The notes under the pieces were generated by a model. The model was not told the DNA's origin, did no database searches, and saw only the letters and a program-made list of their open reading frames with translations. 34,522 bases of DNA from Methylococcaceae bacterium UBA662 (GTDB taxonomy: Bacteria > Pseudomonadota > Gammaproteobacteria > Methylococcales > Methylomonadaceae): contig DBNW01000001.1 of the NCBI GenBank assembly GCA_002299425.1, forward strand, positions 1 through 34,522. The letters run 5' to 3'. Within the stretch, counting starts at the first letter, position 1, and each line of letters opens with the position of its first letter. A program made the translations under genes and the position numbers. Shown piece after piece: positions 7,285 to 15,086 of the stretch.

Positions 7285-7317
7285 CCGTCATTCCGGCAAT
7301 CCCTGCCGGAATGACGG
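7285..7317. repeat. Perfect 14-bp hairpin between nirM and nirC
   Basis: CCGTCATTCCGGCA and TGCCGGAATGACGG are exact reverse complements around a 5-base loop (ATCCC). It sits right after the NirM-like gene's stop codon. The CGTCATTCCGGCA palindrome is a common dispersed element. There is no T-run on the gene strand, so it may attenuate, process or stabilise the mRNA rather than end transcription. Confidence 0.75.
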
Positions 7318-7319
7318 TG

Positions 7320-7628
7320 TTATGGTTTCAACTTGGCGTAATAGGCTGCGACATTGGCGATGTCTTGGTCAGTCAACGACCCGGCGATGGCGTTCATGAT
7401 GTCGGACTGGCGGGTCTTGTCGCGGTATTGTTTCAGCGCCAGTTGCAAGTAGGCGGCATCGCGCCCGGCCAGTGGCGGGAACGGGGCATCGGCGGAGGGG
7501 GTGTTGATGCCGTGGCAGTGCGAGCAGACCGCAGCGGCGCGGGCTTGGCCGCCGTAGATGCTGGTGGCGTGGGCGGGCGAGGCCAGCAACGCCAGCATCA
7601 GTGTGCTGAGGGCAATACGGGTGTTCAT
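7320..7628 (-). CDS. Small periplasmic cytochrome c (NirM position)
   Basis: A 102-residue secreted c-type cytochrome: signal peptide 1-21 (LLASPAHA), heme site C35-S-H-C38-H39, and likely axial Met78 (SDIMNAIAGSLTDQDI). The FPPLAGRDAAYLQLALKQY segment is typical of c553 / half-c4 proteins rather than Pseudomonas c551. It starts 4 bases inside the 3' end of the cd1 gene, so translation is coupled. Its position between the cd1 gene and nirC is that of nirM, so it is probably the electron donor to the cd1 protein. I leave the symbol open because the subfamily differs from classical NirM. Confidence 0.88.
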   Translation of the reverse strand: MNTRIALSTLMLALLASPAHATSIYGGQARAAAVCSHCHGINTPSADAPFPPLAGRDAAYLQLALKQYRDKTRQSDIMNAIAGSLTDQDIANVAAYYAKLKP

Positions 7629-9220
7629 GGTTTCGCTCCTGGGCTGTTGGCCAGGGCGGTGGCCATTTCATCCGGCGACAGGCCACGGGTCATGTAGCGA
7701 ACACGGCCGTGCGAGAAAATGCCGGCCGGGCTTTCCATGCTGATGCTGGCAACTTTTTGCAGGCTGGTGGCATCGTAGACCACCACTTCGTCGCCGTTGT
7801 AGCCGGCACTGACGTAGAGAAAACGGCCGTCGGAACTGTATTCGGGGAAGTAGGCGTGGCCGCCGACATCCAGGGTTTTGACGATTTCTAGGGTTTTTTT
7901 GTCGATTAACTGAACGGTGCGGGCGCGCCGGTCTTTGCTGATGATGTCCACGGCGACATAGGGCGCGTTGGCGTGGGCGGCGGGCGATTCGGTGCCGCCG
8001 GCTACGGGGATTTGCTTGACGACTTCCATGTTGTCCAAATCCCAGACGCTGACCACGGTTTTGTCGCAATCGCCAAAGTTGGTGCCAAAGCCTAAGGTGC
8101 GGCCATCGACCACCACGGCGGAGCCGCCGCCGACGTGCGGCACGCAACCGGCTTCTAGTTTCTTGATGAGCTTGCGCTCTTTCAGGTCAATGGCGGCGAC
8201 GATGCTGTCATCGTAGGAAGCCACCATCAATTTCTGGCCGCCGTGGGTCAAAAACGCATCGTGCAAATGGCGGCCGACATCGGTGATGCGCGTGACCGGG
8301 AAGTCGTCTTTCAGGTCAATGATCCAGACTTGCCCGGCGTTTTCCAGGGCGATGGCGAAAATGTCGGCGAACGGGGTGCCGATAATCATGCCGGAATCTG
8401 AGGAGACTTGCTTGCCGTCCGGGTCTATGCCTTCCAGCTCAAAGGTTTTTAAAGGTTCTAAGGTGTCGGCGTTGAGGATGACGGCGTTGTGCGGCACGAA
8501 CGATCCGGCCATCAGGTAGTTGCCGTCACGCGATACGCCCATGCCAGGGCCGTTCCAGCCGGTCTTGATGCTGCGTACCGCCTGCATGGTGTACAAGTCA
8601 ACCTTGAAAATTTCGGCGGTGTCGGTTTTTACATAGGCCCAGCGCGGCTTGGCCGGGTTGTAGTCGATGATGTGGGCAGCGGTGCCGGTGGGGATTTCGC
8701 CGATTTTTTGGTGGGTCTTGCTGTTGATGAAAATGGCGCGCGCGCCTTCGCCGCGCCCGTATTTGCCGCGCGCCGCCACGCCGATGATGTCATCCATGCT
8801 GTCGATGGCGTAGCTAGGTTTATCGGGCAGTTGGCTTTCATCGCTGACGTACACTTTCAGCGAGGCTTTCATGTCATCGATCGTAAACGGCGGATTGGGC
8901 AACTTGGGCGTGGTTTGCAGGTGCTTGACCAGGCCGCGGATTTGGTCGTCGGTGAGCTTGCCGTAAAACGGCGGCATTAAGGTGTCGAAGCTGCCGGCCA
9001 TGACAATCGTGCGCAACGCCGTGGGGCTGCGGCCTTTGAGTGTTTCGGCGTTTAAGGCGGGGGCCAGGTAGCCGCCGTGGTCGGAGCCGTGGCAACTGGC
9101 GCAGTTGTTTTGGTACAGCGTGTGCGCGGCGTCGTGGCCTGCATCGGCAGCAGACAGGCTGGCAGGCCACAATAAAACGGCAAAAATAGCCGTGGCGAAC
9201 GGTGGGGTTATTTTTTTCAT
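7625..9220 (-). CDS. nirS: Cytochrome cd1-family protein (NirS-like, with NirN-like traits)
   Basis: A 531-residue secreted protein: signal peptide about 1-25, a cytochrome c domain (C40-A-S-C43-H44, Met82 in LMPPFYG), then an eight-bladed heme d1 propeller from about 135. His183 (GTAAHIID) fits the proximal d1 ligand. His320 (HLHDAFL) and His362 (CVPHVGGG) are 42 residues apart, the same spacing as the two catalytic histidines of Pseudomonas NirS. By contrast FVPHNAVILNADTLEPL, AHANAPYVAVDI and IDKKTLEIVKTL resemble NirN, the dihydro-heme d1 dehydrogenase, and the arginine expected in the NirS 'IEARSV' segment seems to be replaced (GWNGPGMGVS). The first position in the operon favours a nitrite reductase; a NirN-like or third function is possible. 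An AGGTG ribosome binding site precedes the ATG. Confidence 0.85.
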   Translation of the reverse strand: MKKITPPFATAIFAVLLWPASLSAADAGHDAAHTLYQNNCASCHGSDHGGYLAPALNAETLKGRSPTALRTIVMAGSFDTLMPPFYGKLTDDQIRGLVKHLQTTPKLPNPPFTIDDMKASLKVYVSDESQLPDKPSYAIDSMDDIIGVAARGKYGRGEGARAIFINSKTHQKIGEIPTGTAAHIIDYNPAKPRWAYVKTDTAEIFKVDLYTMQAVRSIKTGWNGPGMGVSRDGNYLMAGSFVPHNAVILNADTLEPLKTFELEGIDPDGKQVSSDSGMIIGTPFADIFAIALENAGQVWIIDLKDDFPVTRITDVGRHLHDAFLTHGGQKLMVASYDDSIVAAIDLKERKLIKKLEAGCVPHVGGGSAVVVDGRTLGFGTNFGDCDKTVVSVWDLDNMEVVKQIPVAGGTESPAAHANAPYVAVDIISKDRRARTVQLIDKKTLEIVKTLDVGGHAYFPEYSSDGRFLYVSAGYNGDEVVVYDATSLQKVASISMESPAGIFSHGRVRYMTRGLSPDEMATALANSPGAKP

Positions 9221-9237
9221 GAGTGGGCACCTGTTTT

Positions 9238-9277
9238 GTATTGGCTCAATACTAATTAATTTTTATGAAAAGCTCAA
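9238..9277 (-). promoter_or_regulatory. Candidate promoter and operator of the heme d1 operon
   Basis: On the minus strand a -35-like TTGAGC (9272-9277) and a -10-like TAGTAT (9249-9254) are 17 bases apart, ending about 30 bases before the cd1 gene's ATG. Overlapping the -10 is a perfect inverted repeat, GTATTG-AGC-CAATAC (9238-9252). It resembles but does not match the FNR/DNR consensus TTGAT-N4-ATCAA. Both elements are found by eye, and the regulator is unknown. Confidence 0.35.
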
Positions 9278-9302
9278 GTTGTTTACGGCTGGCACGCTTG
9301 GG

Positions 9303-12300
9303 TCAGGTTTTTTTAGGTATCGCCCGCTCAATGGCATTGTCTTGAGGGTATCGGGCAGACTCTAAGCCCATGAAAACCAGCAAGAAAAACAAAACTGTCA
9401 AACGGGGGGCGTCAAACGGGCTGTCGACAAATCCCACGACGAAAAAGCTGCTTAGAGACGATAACAACACCGCCGCAAACGGGTTTCCGGTTAAGTGGCT
9501 GGCCAGCTTTGCAAACGTTGCTGATACTAGCAGGGAAAAGCTAAACAGTCCCAACCAACCGGTTTGAAACAGCACATCGACCCACAAATTAAAAATATGC
9601 CACGGGTTATGCTGTTCGGTGGCAAAAAACCAATGATCGGTGGCTCGGTTAAAGTCGCCATTTTTTATCAGGTTATTGCCTTCGCTATCTAGCAGTGTGA
9701 TGTTGTCTACATCAATGATGTTGCCTGCGCCGCTGTGGTTTTGTAGCGCCAGTTGCACGGGGCGGCTGAGCCAGCCACCGGCAATACTGGGCGATGGGGC
9801 CGCCAGTTCGCCGCTGTTAATAATCTGTTGGACAGTATGCCATTCAGGGCCGTGGCTGTTTTGGTGGGCATTTTGGCAACGAAAAGCATACTGCAAGGAT
9901 TTTTCACAAAGTGCCACTAACAAGGGTTGATGGACACGCGCACTGCGTAAATCCAGGCTTAAGCGGTAAGCGGTATGCGGTTTAAGGTTGAGGTATTGGC
10001 CAAAATACAGCGCATCGCCGCCACGCAAGCGCAAATAAGGGTTGTTGGCTTCGTTTTCTATCAAATACGTCGCCGGTTTGGCGCCTTGGTTGTTAAACCA
10101 AAAAAAAGTCCGGGGGAAGCTGCCAAGGCCCATGCCGAATACTGTGCTGGCAAGGCCGTGGTCCATCATGGAGAGGGCGTTCTGCCAATGCGCTGTGCGG
10201 GTGTTTTTATCACGCTCTACGGTATTAAAGCGTTGTTTGATGGTGTCGCCTTGAAATACCGGGATGGCCAAAATGGGCATCAAGACCAGTAATGGCAAAG
10301 CGGCCAGATAGGCTGGCCGGGCTTTAAACAATACGGTCCGGTAACTGGCCCACAAGGCGAAAACCAGCACGGCCAAACCGATACTTAAGCCAATATAGCC
10401 ACCTCGCGAGAAAGTCATCAGTAAGGTATAGAGGCTGGCGGCGAACACCGCCACGGCCAACAGACTTTTGGCGGCAAAATGCCGGGTGTTAAAGAACAAA
10501 GTGGCGATGAACGGCAGGCTTAGGCTCAAATACGATTCGATATGGCCGCCGCCGGTGTGCATGCTGGAAAACAGCGCGTTGATGCGGTAATCGAAGGAAA
10601 AATTGCTCAAACCCGGAAACACCCAGCGCTCCACTAGGGCAAAACCGGACATGGCCGTAAGGCCCAGCAAGACACCGTAAGAAAATAACGGCACGGCTTG
10701 CGGGGTTTGTTGCAGGTGTTGCCTTAACAACGGCAACAACAAAAATGCCCAGATCACACCTTTGCCTACCCTTAAAGCATTGTAATGGCTGTAGTAATGA
10801 TTGAAGGCGTTGGCATCGAGCGGGGCCAGGGGCAACAGGCCAAGCAGCAGGCTAATGAGATAACTGGCACCGAACAACAGCAGCACCAGCCAAATCCGTT
10901 TTTTAAACAGCCGCGGGTGTTGCGGGTAAAGTCGGCTAGGCGAGCGGCAGTAACCCATCGCTAGGGTCACCAACACCAGCATATCGAATTCATCAAAAAA
11001 GAACCGCCCGGTATAGGGCGTAAAATCCAATACCGGCAACAGGGCAGGCAGCACCAGTAACCAGCTAGGCGGGTATCGCCAAAGCAAAGCGGCATAAACA
11101 GCCAGAAACAACCCCAATCCAAACCCAATCGATGGATAACCGGATAAATGAACTGCCGTCAACGCCAGCAGGGCTGCACTGGCCCAAATGGCTTTTGGGT
11201 GGGTTTTATAAGAGACGGCCTGGCTTTTTCCCAGAGCATCGTGTTGGTGGTTTAAGGGCCGCGTCTGGCTTAAGTCGAGCGGGCTTAAAGCTAAGTGTTC
11301 ATTGTTTCCGGCTGTCTGGACAGCCTGTTGCAATCGCTGCAAAGCAGCATAACCTGCCGCTGCGGCGGTGAACGCAATCAGCACGTCAGTGGGGTCGGCG
11401 TGTTTTTCCGCCAAAAATAACTTGCCGGTTTCAATGACTAGGGCGAATGCCGTGGCCATGAATCCGACTGCCAACCAATGGGGTTTTTTGCTGCCGGGCG
11501 CCGCCAAATACCCCAGCCAAACTAAGAATCCGACAGGAAAATAGGCAAAAAAACCGGTTATTAGGCTGGTTAGGGCGATGGTTTCGGTGGTGTAGTAAAA
11601 ATAATAAAACGGTAAAAACTGGGTTTCTGGCAGTTTTGCCGCCGCCGCTTCGGCAGTCAACCAAGTGCCGCTAAACCCACCGTTGCTGGCCATCACCAAA
11701 ACAGCGTAAGGAGCAGCCGCCCCTAAGGCGATTTTGGAAAAACGCCCCCGCCAATCGGCAAGCTTTTGTTTTCTAAGCCATTGATAGGCTATCACGCCCA
11801 ACCCCATGCCAACCGTGCGGGTGAGCACTGAAACACCTTGAGACACCGCTGAAAATATCAGCAACTGCAAACTTTCAAACAAGATGCCCAGCAAAAATCC
11901 GCCTAAACCGGCCAGCAACAAGGGCGCGCGAATGTGCGGAAGCAGGCTGATTAAAGCGCCTAAGGGCATTAGCACGGCAATTTCTGCAAGCAGTTTTAGC
12001 ACAAGCCTGAAAGCACTAGCGTTGCTGCTTTCGGCAATAAAAAACCCGACGCTGCCACTGTCGAGTTTGTCGGCCAATTCGGTTGAGGAGGTGACAAAAT
12101 CAAACGGGAACAGGTTTAAAAAGCTGTAAACCGCCAGAAAAAAAACGATCCCCGCCTGCGCGGACAATCTGGTTGCGCTCGCTAATTGTCGAAATAGCCG
12201 GAGGCTTTGCTGGCCGAAGGCCTGCCAACCCAAAAAACCTAAGCCAATACCCAAAGTTTCCGCTACTAAATCATTGATTGAAACGGTGCGGGGCGGGAAG

Positions 12301-12614
12301 TATAGTTGCGCGAACTCAACCGCGACGGCAGTGATCAGGCAGCCGAGCAGTACACAGACGGCGGTGCCGGCACGCAGCAAAGGGTTGCCGATGGTGTTTG
12401 TGGCGGCAGTGGCAAAAAAAGCCAGTGGGATGTAAAGCAAAATGTTGGCCACCCAATCGGCGCGTGATTCAATGGCTAAATTTAGGGTGGGAATTTGCTG
12501 GAAGCGCGCCCAGGCTTCTGCCAGAGGCATCGGATGGTAATTTAATGGCACCAAGCTGCCATACACCACGAACAAAAAATAAAGAGTGGTAACGGTTAGC
12601 AATGGACGGTGCAT
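9303..12614 (-). CDS. VanZ-like / O-antigen-ligase-type multidomain membrane protein
   Basis: An 1103-residue polytopic inner-membrane protein. Residues about 1-135 form a VanZ-like unit (SRADWVANILLYIPLAFF ... INDLVAETLGIGLG). A second degenerate VanZ-like unit spans about 150-285 and a third about 340-425 (HADPTDVLIAFTAAAAGYAAL). A linker leads into an O-antigen ligase / Wzy_C-type region (about 475-1085) with MTFSRGGYIGLSIGL (733-747), FGMGLGSFP (826-834) and HIFNLWVDVLFQTGWLGL (1006-1023). Between the last two, about 850-990, lies a beta-rich jelly-roll-like insert with NIIDVDNITLLD and LIKNGDF, typical of carbohydrate-binding domains. It probably acts on surface polysaccharide or its lipid-linked precursor; the substrate cannot be told. 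It is not obviously co-transcribed with the heme d1 genes. Confidence 0.82.
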   Translation of the reverse strand: MHRPLLTVTTLYFLFVVYGSLVPLNYHPMPLAEAWARFQQIPTLNLAIESRADWVANILLYIPLAFFATAATNTIGNPLLRAGTAVCVLLGCLITAVAVEFAQLYFPPRTVSINDLVAETLGIGLGFLGWQAFGQQSLRLFRQLASATRLSAQAGIVFFLAVYSFLNLFPFDFVTSSTELADKLDSGSVGFFIAESSNASAFRLVLKLLAEIAVLMPLGALISLLPHIRAPLLLAGLGGFLLGILFESLQLLIFSAVSQGVSVLTRTVGMGLGVIAYQWLRKQKLADWRGRFSKIALGAAAPYAVLVMASNGGFSGTWLTAEAAAAKLPETQFLPFYYFYYTTETIALTSLITGFFAYFPVGFLVWLGYLAAPGSKKPHWLAVGFMATAFALVIETGKLFLAEKHADPTDVLIAFTAAAAGYAALQRLQQAVQTAGNNEHLALSPLDLSQTRPLNHQHDALGKSQAVSYKTHPKAIWASAALLALTAVHLSGYPSIGFGLGLFLAVYAALLWRYPPSWLLVLPALLPVLDFTPYTGRFFFDEFDMLVLVTLAMGYCRSPSRLYPQHPRLFKKRIWLVLLLFGASYLISLLLGLLPLAPLDANAFNHYYSHYNALRVGKGVIWAFLLLPLLRQHLQQTPQAVPLFSYGVLLGLTAMSGFALVERWVFPGLSNFSFDYRINALFSSMHTGGGHIESYLSLSLPFIATLFFNTRHFAAKSLLAVAVFAASLYTLLMTFSRGGYIGLSIGLAVLVFALWASYRTVLFKARPAYLAALPLLVLMPILAIPVFQGDTIKQRFNTVERDKNTRTAHWQNALSMMDHGLASTVFGMGLGSFPRTFFWFNNQGAKPATYLIENEANNPYLRLRGGDALYFGQYLNLKPHTAYRLSLDLRSARVHQPLLVALCEKSLQYAFRCQNAHQNSHGPEWHTVQQIINSGELAAPSPSIAGGWLSRPVQLALQNHSGAGNIIDVDNITLLDSEGNNLIKNGDFNRATDHWFFATEQHNPWHIFNLWVDVLFQTGWLGLFSFSLLVSATFAKLASHLTGNPFAAVLLSSLSSFFVVGFVDSPFDAPRLTVLFFLLVFMGLESARYPQDNAIERAIPKKT

Positions 12615-12794
12615 GATGGCGGCCGATGGCTTAAATGCCTTATTCTATACCAGGAAAAGCATTGTTCGGGGTCTATGAGCGTAGGCTGTCCCTTAGCGTG
12701 CTTCGGCCAAACGGCAACCCGTTTTATGCGAGACCATCCTTAGGGTACCCGAGCGGGTTTTTGCCATCCTTGACGTAACCAGCCTTCTACTAAA
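12615..12794. other. Divergent spacer before ispD
   Basis: These 180 bases separate two divergent genes and must carry both promoters. A TTGACG at 12770-12775 resembles a -35, but the matching -10 would fall on the ispD start codon, so I do not call it. I see no tRNA or strong hairpin. Confidence 0.4.
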
Positions 12795-13499
12795 ATGAAT
12801 CAGTCTGCCAAGTTTTGGGCGCTTGTTCCCGCTGCCGGCGTCGGTCAGCGCATGAACGCCGACCGTCCTAAGCAATACCTGCCGTTGCTGGGCAAGACGG
12901 TGATTGAACAAACCGTGCAACGGCTGTTACAGGCCGAACTTTTTTCCGCAGTCAGCGTGGCGGTTTCCGCCGAAGACCCTTACTGGCCTGAATTGCCTGT
13001 CGCCCGGCACGAAAAAATCATCACCGCGGCGGGAGGTAAGGAACGGGCGGATTCGGTGCTGTCCGCCTTGCGGGCGATTGAGAAAATGGCTGATGACAAC
13101 GATTGGGTGCTGGTACACGATGCTGCTAGGCCTTGCCTTACGGTATCCGATATTCATCTGCTGGTTGCCCGCTTGGGTGCCGACCGGGTAGGTGGGCTGT
13201 TGGCGTTGGCCTCGCACGACACCTTAAAACAAGTCCAGGGTAACGTGGTCACCGGCACCTTGAACAGGCACTCTGTTTACAGGGCCTTGACCCCGCAAAT
13301 GTTTCGCTACGGTCTGCTTAGGCAGGCCTTGGTGCAGTCACAAGGCAACCGGGCTGTCACCGACGAGGCCAGTGCCCTAGAACTACAGGGCTGGCGGCCA
13401 AAAATTATCGAGGGCCGTCCCGACAATATTAAAATCACCCGGCCGGAAGACTTGGTTCTGGCACAATTTTACTTGGAGCAGCAACAATGTTTAGGATAG
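12795..13499 (+). CDS. ispD: 2-C-methyl-D-erythritol 4-phosphate cytidylyltransferase
   Basis: IspD couples CTP to methylerythritol phosphate, the third step of the MEP isoprenoid pathway, in the cytoplasm. The nucleotide-binding motif PAAGVGQRMNADRPKQYLPL is at residues 13-32. VLVHDAARPCL, ALTPQMFRY, the TDEASALE segment and GRPDNIKITRPEDL near the C-terminus complete the family pattern. Length 234 is typical. Its end overlaps ispF by 13 bases, so the pair is translated together. ispF is the next-but-one enzyme of the same pathway, a very common gene order. Confidence 0.96.
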   Translation: MNQSAKFWALVPAAGVGQRMNADRPKQYLPLLGKTVIEQTVQRLLQAELFSAVSVAVSAEDPYWPELPVARHEKIITAAGGKERADSVLSALRAIEKMADDNDWVLVHDAARPCLTVSDIHLLVARLGADRVGGLLALASHDTLKQVQGNVVTGTLNRHSVYRALTPQMFRYGLLRQALVQSQGNRAVTDEASALELQGWRPKIIEGRPDNIKITRPEDLVLAQFYLEQQQCLG

Positions 13500-13963
13500 G
13501 GCAGGGCTACGATGTCCACCGCTTTGGCGATGGCGGCCACATTACCTTAGGGGGGGTGGTCATTCCTTACGAACACGGGTTAATCGCGCATTCAGACGGC
13601 GATGTGGTGTTGCATGCGCTTTGCGACGCCTTGTTGGGTGCGGTGGCTTTAGGCGACATCGGTCGGCATTTTCCTGACGCCGACCCTGCGTTCAAGGGTG
13701 CAGACAGCCGCCATTTGCTGCGCCATGTCTATGATTTGGTGCGAAAAAAAAACTACCTGTTGGTTAATGCCGACCTGACTATCATTGCCCAAGCCCCAAA
13801 AATGGCACCGCATATTCCCGCCATGTGCGCTCATATCGCCGAGGATATCAAGGTTCCGGTCGCTTGCGTGAACGTAAAAGCGACCACCACTGAAAAATTG
13901 GGTTTTGAAGGACGCAAGGAAGGCATTGCTGTCCACGCCATCGTGCTGCTGCAAAAAAACTGA
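13487..13963 (+). CDS. ispF: 2-C-methyl-D-erythritol 2,4-cyclodiphosphate synthase
   Basis: IspF cyclises the CDP-activated intermediate with loss of CMP, forming MEcPP. The zinc ligands are in GYDVHRF (Asp9, His11) and the HSDGDV loop. DIGRHFPDADPAFKGADS and KATTTEKLGFEGRKEGIAVHA are family hallmarks. At 158 residues it is full length. It overlaps ispD upstream and shares one base with truD downstream (TGATG), so the three genes form one operon. Confidence 0.96.
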   Translation: MFRIGQGYDVHRFGDGGHITLGGVVIPYEHGLIAHSDGDVVLHALCDALLGAVALGDIGRHFPDADPAFKGADSRHLLRHVYDLVRKKNYLLVNADLTIIAQAPKMAPHIPAMCAHIAEDIKVPVACVNVKATTTEKLGFEGRKEGIAVHAIVLLQKN

Positions 13964-14997
13964 TGTCAGGGTACGGTCTGCCTGTTTGGTCCTATGTTTA
14001 CGGCGGCCCGGTTGGGACGGGGCGAGTCCGCACCGAACCGGAGGACTTTGTAGTTGATGAATGTCTGGGATTTGCGCCCTCTGGCAGTGGCGAACACGTT
14101 TTTTTGTTGATTGAGAAAGCCGGCGAAAACACCGAGTACGTCGCCGGGCAATTGGCGCGATTTGCCAACGTCAAACGCCGCGACATCGGCTATGCGGGGC
14201 TAAAAGACCGACATGCCCTCACCCGGCAGTGGTTTAGCGTTTGGCTGCCGGGTCAGAAAGACCCTGATTGGAAGCAGTGGGAAACTGCAAACAGGAAAGT
14301 TTTACACGTTACTCGTCATAACAAAAAGCTGAAAAAAGGAGCTTTGGCGAAAAACCGTTTTCATATCACCGTCAGGGATTGGGCGGGCAGCGAGTACGCT
14401 GCAGAACACCGGTTAACGGCCATAAAAACGCACGGTCTGGCCAATTATTTTGGCGAACAGCGGTTCGGCCACGACGGAGGCAATCTCGAAAAAGCACTGG
14501 CCCTGTTCCAAGGCGAAAAAATACCGCGTGAGCGACGCGGTATGTATCTTTCATCGGCCCGCTCGCTGATTTTTAACCACCTGCTAAATCAGCGTGTCAG
14601 TCTTGGCACCTGGAATCAAGCTGTAGCGGGTGATGTGTTTGTATTTCCGGCCTCGAACGCCTGTTTCCGCGCGGTGCCTGGGGATGCTGAAGTCGACCGC
14701 AGGGTGGCTGCCAATGAAATTCACCCCAGCGGCGTGTTGTGGGGGACCGGCGCGGCCGATGTAACGGCCGATGCGCTGGCGTTGGAGCAAGCGGTCGTCA
14801 GCCAGTTTCCTGATCTGGCGCAAGGCTTGCTTGATTTTAAGGTGGAGCGGGGTCGGCGTGCATTGAGAGTCACTGTCGAAGCGTTAACCTGGTCTTTCGC
14901 AGGCGATCGGCTGCACATTTTTTTTGTTTTGCCCGCAGGCAGTTATGCCACAAGCTTGTTGCGGGAAGTCGCCGACTGCCGGCAAGCATTAGACTAA
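13963..14997 (+). CDS. truD: tRNA pseudouridine(13) synthase TruD
   Basis: TruD makes pseudouridine at position 13 of tRNA-Glu and related tRNAs. The catalytic aspartate is in YAGLKDRHALTRQWFSVWLP (about residues 78-97). RTEPEDFVVDE near the N-terminus, KAGENTEYVAGQLARF and GLANYFGEQRFGHDG are family signatures. The C-terminal QFPDLAQGLLDFKVERGRRALR and GSYATSLLRE complete the fold. Length 344 is normal. It is coupled to ispF through a one-base stop/start overlap. The ispD-ispF-truD order is common in gammaproteobacteria. Confidence 0.96.
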   Translation: MSGYGLPVWSYVYGGPVGTGRVRTEPEDFVVDECLGFAPSGSGEHVFLLIEKAGENTEYVAGQLARFANVKRRDIGYAGLKDRHALTRQWFSVWLPGQKDPDWKQWETANRKVLHVTRHNKKLKKGALAKNRFHITVRDWAGSEYAAEHRLTAIKTHGLANYFGEQRFGHDGGNLEKALALFQGEKIPRERRGMYLSSARSLIFNHLLNQRVSLGTWNQAVAGDVFVFPASNACFRAVPGDAEVDRRVAANEIHPSGVLWGTGAADVTADALALEQAVVSQFPDLAQGLLDFKVERGRRALRVTVEALTWSFAGDRLHIFFVLPAGSYATSLLREVADCRQALD

Positions 14998-15019
14998 ATA
15001 CCGGAAATTCTGGTATAGT
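14990..15019 (+). promoter_or_regulatory. Candidate promoter of gap-pyk
   Basis: An extended -10, TG-G-TATAGT (15011-15019), lies about 70 bases before the gap start, with a weak -35 near 14990-14996 at the truD end. An imperfect palindrome (TACCGGA ... TCTGGTA) overlaps the -10 and could be an operator. Confidence 0.45.
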
Positions 15020-15086
15020 CGAAGGCGTTTTTGTAAGTAATTATGAACCACTAGCCACTTCCTACCCCCTCATCCAGGAGACCACA

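Noticed and set aside
7668..8147. Arg-rich 159-residue minus-strand frame inside the cd1 gene
   Set aside because: Same-strand out-of-frame shadow with a composition typical of a GC-rich shifted frame.
8489..8980. A 163-residue plus-strand open frame inside the cd1 gene
   Set aside because: It is entirely antisense to a well-supported gene and reads as its codon shadow.
12770..12794. TTGACG -35-like box just before ispD
   Set aside because: A matching -10 would overlap the ispD start codon, so it cannot drive a normal leader.
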